Positions 1-6,738 of a stretch of 12,588 nucleotides of DNA are shown here, in pieces. How positions within the stretch are numbered: the first letter of the stretch is position 1; each line of letters opens with the position of its first letter. A program made the translations under genes and the position numbers. The notes under the pieces are model-generated. The model saw only the letters and a program-made list of their open reading frames with translations. It was not told the DNA's origin and searched no databases. Source of the DNA: Woeseia sp. (GTDB lineage Bacteria; Pseudomonadota; Gammaproteobacteria; Steroidobacterales; Woeseiaceae); assembly GCA_018701055.1 (NCBI GenBank), contig JABIUH010000067.1, positions 1 to 12,588 of the forward strand, written 5' to 3'.

Positions 1-837
1 CGCCTCTTCAACGAATTCCGCGAGGCTTGCGTCGCGTCCTGCCTTACCGTGGTAGTGAGCCGTTGCTGCCATCGACGGTAGATAGGTTACGTACCCAAGG
101 AGGTTGCTTGGTTGGGAAGTTGACCCAGTGAAATCGAGCGCCTGGCTGATGAGAATTAAACCGTTCAGCGCCATGTCCTGACCGCCATCTAGCAAGGCGC
201 GAGAGACTGCCGCCGCACGGGTCGTGCCGAAGCTTAATCCCAGAATGTACTTCGGAGAGTTCCAGCGCTGATTCGCCGTGACCCATTCTCGTATGAACGC
301 GGTCATCGAGGACGTATCACCGTTTAGACTCCAGAAGTCCTCGTTTGTCGCCGCGCCAATAGGCCGGCTATAGCCCGTACCGATAGAATCAACAAAGACC
401 AGGTCGGTCTCACCAAAGATGCTCTGATCGTTGTCGGCAAGCGAATAAGGCGGTGCACCATCGTCGCGATCAGCTCGACTGGGAACACGAACGACTTTAG
501 GACCTAACAGGCCAATATGCAGCCAGGCTGACGCTGAGCCTGGCCCACCATTGAATACGAAGGTAACCGGCCTGGCATCATTTCGCCGCTCCCTCTTTAT
601 ATAGGAGGTTGACCAAATGCTCGCGGTCTCCGTTCCGGAGGTATCGCGCAACAGCGTTTCACTAGCGGTAGCGGTGTATTCAAATCCGCCATTTACTCCA
701 GAAAGTCGGTGCTGGCTCTCGAATGATGCAGGTACGTATTTCGCCGCCTCTTCCTCTTGTGCATGAGATAGAGAAGCGGAGATACCAAGCAGGAGTACCA
801 GCTTGAGCGAATGTTTAACGCAATGATTATCAGTCAT
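1..837 (-). CDS. Serine carboxypeptidase-like protein, peptidase family S10 (3' part outside window)
   Basis: Predicted exported serine peptidase of the carboxypeptidase Y fold; the family removes C-terminal residues from peptides. The first 279 residues are present and the frame is open to the window edge. Residues 1-26 form a Sec signal peptide (KHSLKL, then LVLLLGISASLSHA) with likely cleavage after SHA. Family motifs are the oxyanion-hole segment FNGGPGSAS at 95-103, VFVDSIGTGYSRP at 147-159, and the nucleophile elbow GLSFGTTRAAA with Ser202. The catalytic Asp and His would lie beyond the edge. Oddity: the elbow is normally GESYG; the Glu before the nucleophile, which helps bind the substrate's terminal carboxylate in carboxypeptidase Y, is Leu201 here. 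The ATG at 837 is chosen because it directly precedes the signal peptide, although its ribosome site is weak. It lies 34 bp after the ADP-ribosylglycohydrolase-like gene, so the two are probably co-transcribed. Family assignment is firm; substrate is unknown. Confidence 0.87.
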   Translation of the reverse strand, partial: MTDNHCVKHSLKLVLLLGISASLSHAQEEEAAKYVPASFESQHRLSGVNGGFEYTATASETLLRDTSGTETASIWSTSYIKRERRNDARPVTFVFNGGPGSASAWLHIGLLGPKVVRVPSRADRDDGAPPYSLADNDQSIFGETDLVFVDSIGTGYSRPIGAATNEDFWSLNGDTSSMTAFIREWVTANQRWNSPKYILGLSFGTTRAAAVSRALLDGGQDMALNGLILISQALDFTGSTSQPSNLLGYVTYLPSMAATAHYHGKAGRDASLAEFVEEA

Positions 838-871
838 AAAAGAGTTTTATCCACAGAAAATCGCGCGCCGC

Positions 872-2257
872 CTACAACGGAATTACCCATTGATCTTTCT
901 CGACATCAACCGTTCCCTGCATTTCTTCCCGCACTACACGGTCGATAACTTGCAGGCCCTTTTCAGCCATAGCATCGAAGGTATCCACCCCATTATTCGG
1001 AAAACCGCCACGAGTTCGGTGAATATCGAACTGGTTAGCGAACGTTCGGTCGAACGCTTTTTCTATCCCTCGTTTTCCGTGCATAAAACCGAGTAATCCA
1101 CCCCAGGTTGCCGCCGGATTATCGGAATCCCAACCTGACAACGCAGCAATTTTCACTGTTTCCTGATAATCACCCTCGCCGTACAACAGACTGACAATGC
1201 TCGCCGCAAAATTAATACCACCCACAAAGCAGCCATTGCACACGAGCTTCTGCGACATTAGATCGTAACCGTCGAGTTGTTCAACCTGATAGCGTCGATA
1301 GACATCATCACGCGCCTGCTCCCACGAAACACCTGCCTCATAACGACCTTTAATATAGTCGTACATTTTCGCAATGTAAGATGTTTCGGGTACGCCCTCG
1401 CGCGCTTTTTCTGCCAGCCAGCTGACCTGATCTTTCACCGGCAAATCAGCATCAACCACTGCTGCAAGAGAATGCATCACGACGTAAAATTCGGCAGCCA
1501 GTGCTGCATCGCCGCTGGCTGTTGTCCTGATTGGCAGGTGCACCATCTCCAATGCTAAGTGTGGTTTTCCTGGAGCGAACAAACCAAAAATCTCGGTCGT
1601 CAATTGCGCATCGATCATCGCAAAATCCGGATTGTGCTGTGGGTCGCCCGTTGCCGGCGGAACAAGCCCCTGAACTCGCATGAGGTCATGTGCGCGCTGA
1701 TTGGAAACCCACAAGAAATTTTGTTTGCTGCCATCATCTGCAGTGAATGGCGTGTTTTCATCAGAGTAAATATGCGTCATCCAGCCATCACGAATTTGGG
1801 TGCCCGAAAGAACACTAGTTTCGTTTTCAAGCAACAGTGATTGGTAAATGTATTCGATATCCGTGTCATCGTCAGAGCCCCAGATGCCTCCTTCATCGAC
1901 CCAAACCCAATCGATCGTTGGCGACACACTGCTTGGGACGCCGTTGCTAAATATATTGGGCTCATCCGGTTTGCCCCAGTCGTCGCGGGTGTAGAAACGA
2001 CCATGTGGACCCTCTCCTCCAATTTTGTCAAGCTCTGTAACCAGACCGGTCCAGTTTGCGATACTTTGGCCCAACCAGAAGCCGTACATTTTTTCCGCGT
2101 ATTCGGAACGCGAAATTACGTACGCTGAGGTCGCGCTGATTGCGGGCGCCTCTACTGTCTGCTCGTCGCAGCCTCCAAGAGTGGCAGCGAAGATCAAAAT
2201 GGACCACGTCGAAAACAACGTTGGGGGAAATTTTGTGCGACCACTATGGACTGACAT
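872..2257 (-). CDS. Lipoprotein with ADP-ribosylglycohydrolase fold
   Basis: A 461-residue protein of the ADP-ribosylglycohydrolase (ARH/DraG) superfamily, whose known members use two Mg ions to remove ADP-ribose from proteins or small molecules. ATG 2257 is preferred over an upstream ATG at 2308 because GGAG sits 6 nt before it and a lipoprotein signal follows at once: FSTWSILIFAATLGGC, lipid Cys30. The residues after Cys are Asp-Glu, which in E. coli would keep the lipoprotein in the inner membrane. The fold is marked by YAEKMYGFWLGQSIANW near 53-69, the first metal box SDDDTD (128-133) and the second box GWDSDNPAATWGG (375-387). In DraG/ARH the second box is D-x-D-T/S; here it is D377-S-D379-N380. 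Extracytoplasmic location is unusual, since most characterised members are cytoplasmic. The partner gene downstream is an exported S10 peptidase, suggesting work on an external substrate. Function is inferred from fold only. Confidence 0.85.
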   Translation of the reverse strand: MSVHSGRTKFPPTLFSTWSILIFAATLGGCDEQTVEAPAISATSAYVISRSEYAEKMYGFWLGQSIANWTGLVTELDKIGGEGPHGRFYTRDDWGKPDEPNIFSNGVPSSVSPTIDWVWVDEGGIWGSDDDTDIEYIYQSLLLENETSVLSGTQIRDGWMTHIYSDENTPFTADDGSKQNFLWVSNQRAHDLMRVQGLVPPATGDPQHNPDFAMIDAQLTTEIFGLFAPGKPHLALEMVHLPIRTTASGDAALAAEFYVVMHSLAAVVDADLPVKDQVSWLAEKAREGVPETSYIAKMYDYIKGRYEAGVSWEQARDDVYRRYQVEQLDGYDLMSQKLVCNGCFVGGINFAASIVSLLYGEGDYQETVKIAALSGWDSDNPAATWGGLLGFMHGKRGIEKAFDRTFANQFDIHRTRGGFPNNGVDTFDAMAEKGLQVIDRVVREEMQGTVDVEKDQWVIPL

Positions 2258-2379
2258 GAAACACTCCGAGGTTGGGACAAAATAGAAATGCAAGTCAGCC
2301 AGCATCATACCGTGCGTTCAGAACTCACGCCTATACTGTACGATTGAACATCCGAAAGAATGAGAGAACGAGTATCGCC
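2258..2379. promoter_or_regulatory. Divergent promoter region between the lipoprotein/peptidase pair and the ADH operon
   Basis: These 122 bp separate two divergently read transcription units, so both promoters should lie here or just inside the genes. On the plus strand TATACT (2332-2337) is a good -10 candidate, but no convincing -35 is seen 16-18 bp upstream. On the minus strand TATGAT (plus-strand positions 2304-2309) is a -10 candidate for the lipoprotein gene, also with a poor -35. The lack of -35 matches would fit activator-dependent control, which is only inference. No clear operator dyad was found. Confidence 0.35.
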
Positions 2380-3528
2380 GTGCCCGAGAACGAAATCGCC
2401 ATCCAGGCTGCTGTCGCATACGCGAGTGATCAACCGTTAAGAACAACTAATCTAATGCTAAAAGCACCCGCAGAAAACGAAATTTTAGTGCGTATCGTAG
2501 CGAGTGGTGTCTGTCATACAGACATCATGACCAAGAACAAAGGACTATGTGTATTCCCCATCGTGCTGGGCCACGAAGGCGTTGGTATTGTCGCAGCGTT
2601 AGGCGATGACGTTAGCGAATTCGAAATTGGCGATCACGTCGTTTTAAGTTATGACTATTGTGGTCAGTGTCCTCAATGTGAAGTCGGCAAACCATCCTAT
2701 TGCAATGATCATGGCAGCCTGAATTTCTCGGGTACGCGCCCCAACGGCGAGAAAACGCACCGTAGTGAAAACGGTGCGTCATCTGACGTGTTCGGCTCGT
2801 TCTTTCAACAATCGTCTTTCGCAACCTATGCGCTCAGTCACGAAACCAATACCATCAAAGTTGACAAGGACTTACCCTTACCAATGCTTGCTCCGCTCGG
2901 CTGCGGCGTGCAGACCGGAGCCGGAACCGTATTCAACACTCTTGCCGTTGAGGCCGACACGAGCATCGCGATATTTGGCTGTGGCTGCGTCGGCTTGTCG
3001 GCAATCATGGCTGCCAAAGTGGCGGGCGCGAAAAACATAATTGCAATCGATATCAATCCCCGCCGCACCATTATGGCAAAGGAGCTTGGTGCGACGCATA
3101 CCGTTGTTCCCGGAGATTTCACGAACTCCACCGAACTTGTCGAGCACGTGAAATCGATCACCGGTGTCGGCGGTTGCCACTATGCCGTTGACACCTCCGG
3201 CATTCCGGATGTGTTACGACAAGCGTTTGATTGCTGCCGACCTTTGGGCGTGACGGCGATGATCGCACCAGGAGTTCCGGGCATGGAAGTGAGCGTCGAA
3301 ATGCTTGGACTCCTGCCTGGAAAATCTCTGCGTGGCGTTGTGCAGGGTGACTCGCAGTCGAAAGTCTTCATACCGATGTTGATCGATTTATGGAAATCCG
3401 GGCAGTTTCCCTTTGATCGACTGATAACCACTTTCGAATCACTCGATAATATGGAAGCCGCAGTCAGCGCTATGAGTACTGGCGACGTAATCAAACCCGT
3501 CGTCATCTTCGATAAGAGTTTCGCGTAG
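2380..3528 (+). CDS. Zinc-dependent alcohol dehydrogenase, aryl/benzyl-alcohol (XylB) type
   Basis: Medium-chain NAD-dependent alcohol dehydrogenase, 382 residues, oxidising a primary alcohol to an aldehyde in the cytoplasm. Catalytic zinc ligands are Cys45 (GVCHTD), His65-Glu66 (GHEG) and Cys175 (LGCGVQTGAG). The structural zinc set is Cys94, 97, 100 and 108. The nucleotide site is GCGCVG (200-205, usually GAGAVG), with Asp224 after the next strand indicating NAD rather than NADP. QSSFATYALS and the GCGVQTGAG segment closely resemble benzyl-alcohol dehydrogenase XylB as I recall it. The frame is open back to a TTG at 2272, but that start would leave 14 bp to the divergent gene and add a tail that the family lacks. 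GTG 2380 gives the usual length, though its Shine-Dalgarno is weak. The aldehyde dehydrogenase follows after 24 bp, implying sequential oxidation. Exact substrate is not provable from sequence. Confidence 0.9.
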   Translation: MPENEIAIQAAVAYASDQPLRTTNLMLKAPAENEILVRIVASGVCHTDIMTKNKGLCVFPIVLGHEGVGIVAALGDDVSEFEIGDHVVLSYDYCGQCPQCEVGKPSYCNDHGSLNFSGTRPNGEKTHRSENGASSDVFGSFFQQSSFATYALSHETNTIKVDKDLPLPMLAPLGCGVQTGAGTVFNTLAVEADTSIAIFGCGCVGLSAIMAAKVAGAKNIIAIDINPRRTIMAKELGATHTVVPGDFTNSTELVEHVKSITGVGGCHYAVDTSGIPDVLRQAFDCCRPLGVTAMIAPGVPGMEVSVEMLGLLPGKSLRGVVQGDSQSKVFIPMLIDLWKSGQFPFDRLITTFESLDNMEAAVSAMSTGDVIKPVVIFDKSFA

Positions 3529-3552
3529 GCGAATCTTAGTGAGAAACAGACA

Positions 3553-4998
3553 ATGATTTTGAGCAACAACACCCTTCTTCTGACCAATGGCTGGATAAAC
3601 GGCGCAGAAATCGCCTCGGATGCGAATTTCGAGGTGGTCAATCCGGCGACGCGTAAAGTAGTCGCCAACGTAAGTGACCTGACAGGCGCGGATGTAGCGT
3701 CCGCGATCTCAGCGGCCGACGTTGCTTTTCAAGAGTGGAAGACGGTGCCCTCGCAAGAACGTGCAGCTAGCGTCAATCAGTGGGCGTCTCTCATCGAAGA
3801 CAATGCTGCAGATCTAGGCTCTATTGTTTGTCGTGAGAATGGCAAACCCATTGGCGAGGCAACAGGAGAGATTCTACAGTGCGCCGCTCTATTGCGTTGG
3901 TACGCACAGGAGGCATTGCGACTACACGGCAGCACGCTGCCGGTGCACGACAACCAGCAGCGCAACATGACAATCAAACAACCCATTGGCGTCGTTGCCT
4001 GCATAACGCCATGGAATTTTCCGGCCGCCGCCGTCATTGTCAAAGCTGGTGCGGCAATTGCAGCTGGCTGCACAACCATTATTAAGCCGTCAGACGAAAC
4101 ACCATTGATCGCGCTGGCGTTCGCCCGCTTGTCCGCTGAAGCCGGCATTCCCAAAGGCGTTTTTAATGTCATTCCCTGCAAAGATCCCAGAGAAGTCGGT
4201 GACGCACTGTGCCAAAGCAGTCGCGTACGCATGCTTTCATTCACGGGTTCAACTGCAGTCGGCAAACAGCTCTACACCGCTTGCGGCAATACAATGAAAC
4301 GCATTGCGCTCGAGCTTGGTGGCAATGCACCGTTCGTCGTTTTTGCTGATGCCGATCTTGAGAAGGCAGTTGCTGCCGCCGTAGGTGCCCGCTTCTATAA
4401 CAGCGGCCAAATTTGCGTTGGCGCCAATCGATTTTTTATTCATAAAGACATTTACGCAGAATTTGCAGAACGACTAACAGAACGCGTTTCTCGACTAAAA
4501 GTCGGCAACGGCGAAGATGCTGATACAACCACAGGGCCCATGATCAACTCTGCAGCCATTACTCGATTGCGTCAGCTTGTGTCCGACGCAGTCAGTCGCG
4601 GTGCAGAAATTCTCGTTGGTGGCGCGCAAACAGGCGGAGACTCATTGCTTTTCCCACCGACTGTACTAGCGAATATGACCCCGCAGATGGACGCTTCTAA
4701 GACAGAGATTTTTGGTCCGGTTGCTTGCTTGTATGACTTTGAGACCGAAACTGAAGCACTCGAGCTCGCCAATGATACGAATGCCGGCTTGTCCGCATAC
4801 GTATTTACCGGCGACCTAGCTCGCTTACTCCGATTTAGTGAAGGTCTTGAAGCTGGCGTCGTTGGTGCCAATTCAGCGAATATATTCTCCAACGACCTAC
4901 CATTCGGTGGCAGCAAAGAATCGGGGCTGGGTAAGGAACATGGCATTAACTGCCTCGAAGAATTTGTCGAAACAAAGAGCATCTGTATAGGCTTGTAG
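3553..4998 (+). CDS. NAD(P)-dependent aldehyde dehydrogenase, SSADH-like but lacking the succinate-binding arginines
   Basis: Class-I-type aldehyde dehydrogenase, 481 residues, oxidising an aldehyde to a carboxylic acid, presumably the product of the upstream alcohol dehydrogenase. Visible are oxyanion Asn155 (TPWNFP), cofactor segment KPSDETP with Lys178, FTGSTAVG (230-237), general base Glu254 (ELGG), catalytic Cys288 (NSGQICVG), Glu385 (EIFGP) and the C-terminal PFGGSKESGLG. Length and the Glu254/Cys288 positions match E. coli GabD, and an automatic label would be succinate-semialdehyde dehydrogenase. By eye alignment to human SSADH, the carboxylate-binding Arg213 and Arg334 correspond to Val163 and Tyr282, and the redox Cys342 to Gly290. 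A neutral aldehyde substrate is therefore more likely. ATG 3553 has GTGAGA upstream at normal distance. It is the second gene of the run, 34 bp before the TS-like gene. Confidence 0.92.
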   Translation: MILSNNTLLLTNGWINGAEIASDANFEVVNPATRKVVANVSDLTGADVASAISAADVAFQEWKTVPSQERAASVNQWASLIEDNAADLGSIVCRENGKPIGEATGEILQCAALLRWYAQEALRLHGSTLPVHDNQQRNMTIKQPIGVVACITPWNFPAAAVIVKAGAAIAAGCTTIIKPSDETPLIALAFARLSAEAGIPKGVFNVIPCKDPREVGDALCQSSRVRMLSFTGSTAVGKQLYTACGNTMKRIALELGGNAPFVVFADADLEKAVAAAVGARFYNSGQICVGANRFFIHKDIYAEFAERLTERVSRLKVGNGEDADTTTGPMINSAAITRLRQLVSDAVSRGAEILVGGAQTGGDSLLFPPTVLANMTPQMDASKTEIFGPVACLYDFETETEALELANDTNAGLSAYVFTGDLARLLRFSEGLEAGVVGANSANIFSNDLPFGGSKESGLGKEHGINCLEEFVETKSICIGL

Positions 4999-5032
4999 AT
5001 CAGAACACCAAAGTTGCAAGAGAGAAATACCA

Positions 5033-5599
5033 ATGGAAATTAGATCGTGTCGAGATGCGTGGTTACACATGACCGACATTAGCGCGGGGCACGCTGTACG
5101 CAACTATGTCCAATGGCTAGATATGCAGGACTATTTAGTCGAGTCCGATTTGTTTTCCGCGCCCATTCTCGATGCCTACAGCAATTGGAACCTGGAAAAA
5201 GACATTACCGAAGAACAAAAACAATACTTCTCTGACCTGCGAGGCGGTGGTCAAGGCGACTATCGTGCAGGTATGCGAGCGAAGATCGCCAACGTCGTAG
5301 ACTGCCTTACTCTGTTTCCACAATCGAAACGTGCTGTGATAGCGATGTGTAACGAATCGATGCCGAAACACAAAGTGGATGACGATGCCAAATGCCTACG
5401 TGAGGTCTACTTTCATTTGGACGGGGACAACAAGCTCAATGCAACGGTTATATTCCGTTCTCAAGCCGCGATGTTGTTTCCAAAGAACATTCACTTCATC
5501 GGGTCGATGATGAGTGAAGTAGCTGAAAGACATCCGCAAAGACCATCGTTGGGCGTCGTATTCTACCTGGCTGTTATTTTAGTATCTGACCGAGAATAG
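5033..5599 (+). CDS. Short thymidylate-synthase-like protein of unknown function
   Basis: A 188-residue protein whose central part resembles thymidylate synthase (ThyA) and related pyrimidine hydroxymethylases, which join a one-carbon unit from methylene-tetrahydrofolate to a pyrimidine. Aligned by eye to E. coli ThyA: SKRAVIAM (98-105) matches SRRIIVSAW; AKCLREVYFHL places Cys121 at catalytic Cys146; KLNATVIFRS puts Arg142-Ser143 at Arg166-Ser167; PKNIHF gives Asn152 at Asn177. Missing are Asp169 of the RSCD motif (Ala here), a clear N-terminal folate-binding region and the C-terminal His/Tyr nucleotide loop; the family is usually 260 residues or more. The last 25 residues, including GVVFYLAVILVSDRE, are hydrophobic and match nothing I recognise. 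ATG 5033 has a good AAGAGAG site 8 nt upstream. It sits between the aldehyde dehydrogenase (34 bp) and rof (5 bp). It may be a divergent enzyme or a binding protein. The gene is well supported; the function is not known. Confidence 0.72.
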   Translation: MEIRSCRDAWLHMTDISAGHAVRNYVQWLDMQDYLVESDLFSAPILDAYSNWNLEKDITEEQKQYFSDLRGGGQGDYRAGMRAKIANVVDCLTLFPQSKRAVIAMCNESMPKHKVDDDAKCLREVYFHLDGDNKLNATVIFRSQAAMLFPKNIHFIGSMMSEVAERHPQRPSLGVVFYLAVILVSDRE

Positions 5600-5604
5600 C
5601 CGGG

Positions 5605-5871
5605 ATGGTCGATTCGAAATACTCACCGATCGATTGTGGAGACTACGACTATCTCGAGATCGCCTGCATGTATCGTTATGATGTCGAAGTCTTGGCAAAC
5701 GGCAAACGAATTTGTGGCACTGCGGTGAATCTGGAAGTCATCGACGGAGAAGAGTTTTTGCTAGTCGATGTTGCTGATGCCCCCGCAAACAAAATTCGTG
5801 TAGATCATATCGGACGAATGACCGTAAATTCATGGCCCTGCAGATTCGTGTCGCAGCTCTTCAGCGCTTAG
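5605..5871 (+). CDS. rof: Rof (YaeO)-family Rho-binding antiterminator
   Basis: Small acidic protein, 88 residues, of the Rof family. E. coli Rof binds the primary RNA-binding site of the Rho hexamer and blocks Rho-dependent termination. The N-terminal signature YSPIDCGDYDYLEIAC (6-21) matches the E. coli segment YQPINCDDYDNLELAC almost position by position. It is followed by the small beta-barrel (VEVLANGKRICGTAVNL, EEFLLVDV, NKIRVDHIGRM), at about the same length as E. coli. The extra C-terminal stretch SWPCRFVSQLFSA is not shared. It starts 5 bp after the TS-like stop with only a weak ribosome site, so translation is probably coupled to the upstream gene. A Rho inhibitor at the end of a dehydrogenase operon is not the usual arrangement; it may simply be transcribed with the operon or may affect readthrough downstream. 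Identification is confident; role in this operon is inference. Confidence 0.87.
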   Translation: MVDSKYSPIDCGDYDYLEIACMYRYDVEVLANGKRICGTAVNLEVIDGEEFLLVDVADAPANKIRVDHIGRMTVNSWPCRFVSQLFSA

Positions 5872-5903
5872 ACCCATACACTCTCCAGCCTAGCGGCGAG
5901 CAA

Positions 5904-5922
5904 CTGACCAAGCGCTGGTCAG
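5904..5922. repeat. 7-bp stem-loop 32 nt after rof
   Basis: CTGACCA and TGGTCAG pair perfectly around the loop AGCGC. There is no T tract after it on either strand, so it is not a classical intrinsic terminator. It could stabilise the 3' end of the ADH-rof transcript or be chance. Confidence 0.3.
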
Positions 5923-5945
5923 ATACCCGCTCCTATTCGCGCCTA

Positions 5946-6296
5946 CTAACGCGCGTGGGAGAAGACCTTGTCGCCACCAGTCGTCGAGGTTGACGAGTAG
6001 GAAGCGGATGCTACGTAGAAAGTCGTTGCGCCATTGTTTGAAGCTCGCGGTTGATCAGCTCTGAGGCTCGCTACACCAGCCGGCTTCGTTTGATCGCGTA
6101 TCTGTTGCTCAATAGGCAAGCCACCGCTTTGCGCCCAAAAAATGGTATCTCGTGCAGGAGAGCAACCTCGGATCCACCAACGCTACCGCCACCACCAGGA
6201 GCTTGTTCGACGAATGCGGATCCAGCGCCGGAATCGCAGCCCACAATTGCGAGAAATGCGACTACGGCAAGACAGTGTGTTGAATTTGATGACCAC
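5946..6296 (-). pseudogene. Probable frameshifted remnant of a small lipoprotein gene
   Basis: On the minus strand one frame reads LAVVAFLAIVGCDSG, a textbook lipoprotein signal with lipobox IVGC, followed by a glycine-rich linker APGGGGSVGGSE, as is common after lipid-attached cysteines. That frame lacks a start codon. A GTG at 6296 in the neighbouring frame would supply a basic n-region (VVIKFNTLS) if a one-base shift occurred near 6266-6272. Downstream the lipobox frame soon stops. If one more base were present in the homopolymer at 6137-6142 (six A on the plus strand), the reading would continue as FFWAQSGGLPIEQQ for about 60 more codons to a TAG at 5946-5948. The two shifts suggest a broken gene, or a sequencing error at the homopolymer. 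No protein family is recognised. The lipobox could be chance in a GC-balanced sequence, hence modest confidence. Confidence 0.38.
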
Positions 6297-6507
6297 GTTG
6301 GAATGTCAGGGCCAGGTCATCGGCAAATCATGCTAAATCGGCACGCGGAATTCAGCGGAACGCAGCCGCATTCTCCATAATGCTATGTTTGAGAAATTAC
6401 GCCAATAAAATCAACGATTTAACTTATAACTCAGCGCCAAACGATGCCTCAGGCATGCGTGGAAAGCTGCGCATGTGAGCAATCGACGAGCCTCTATGGT
6501 GATTTCC

Positions 6508-6738
6508 CTAAAGGCTTGCCAGCAACGCTTGTGCCTCAACTTGGCGAAGATATTCTTCGTCTGCCCGCGACCAAATTTCGAGCACGCTTTCAAGCGTCTG
6601 CCGGGTGGAGCCCACATCGCCACTCGCGATCTGACCTTTTGCTTGTGCGAGGCTCGCATAGGGTCCGCCGGAAGTACCTTGCCAGGAGCAGACCTGAAAA
6701 AGATTTAATGAGGGCAATCTCGCGCGCAACCTACCCAT
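6508..6738 (-). pseudogene. Possible C-terminal remnant of a TPR-type protein
   Basis: A 76-codon minus-strand frame ending in TAG at 6508. Its second half, ASLAQAKGQIASGDVGSTR followed by QTLESVLEIWSRADEEYLRQ and VEAQALLASL, has the look of the last tetratricopeptide repeat of regulators and kinases. In those, a helix pair with Gly-Asp at the turn is followed by a W-x-x-A-D stretch and a final amphipathic helix. The first 30 residues (MGRLRARLPSLNLFQVCSWQ) fit that pattern poorly. The frame is closed upstream of the ATG at 6738 by a TAA, although GGAG lies 5 nt before that ATG, so a short intact gene is possible. I favour the 3' end of a lost larger gene. Confidence 0.38.

Noticed and set aside
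2272..2379. Extension of the alcohol dehydrogenase to a TTG at 2272
   Set aside because: It would add 36 residues absent from the XylB family, has no ribosome site and nearly abuts the divergent lipoprotein start, leaving no room for promoters.
3553..4998. Naming the aldehyde dehydrogenase gabD
   Set aside because: Length and catalytic residues fit, but both carboxylate-binding arginines are replaced and no GABA-pathway gene is adjacent.
5510..5599. A frameshift near the end of the TS-like gene hiding a normal C-terminus
   Set aside because: The other two frames were read (one gives DIRKDHRWASYSTWLLF, then stop) and neither shows the THLYSNH-type loop of thymidylate synthase.
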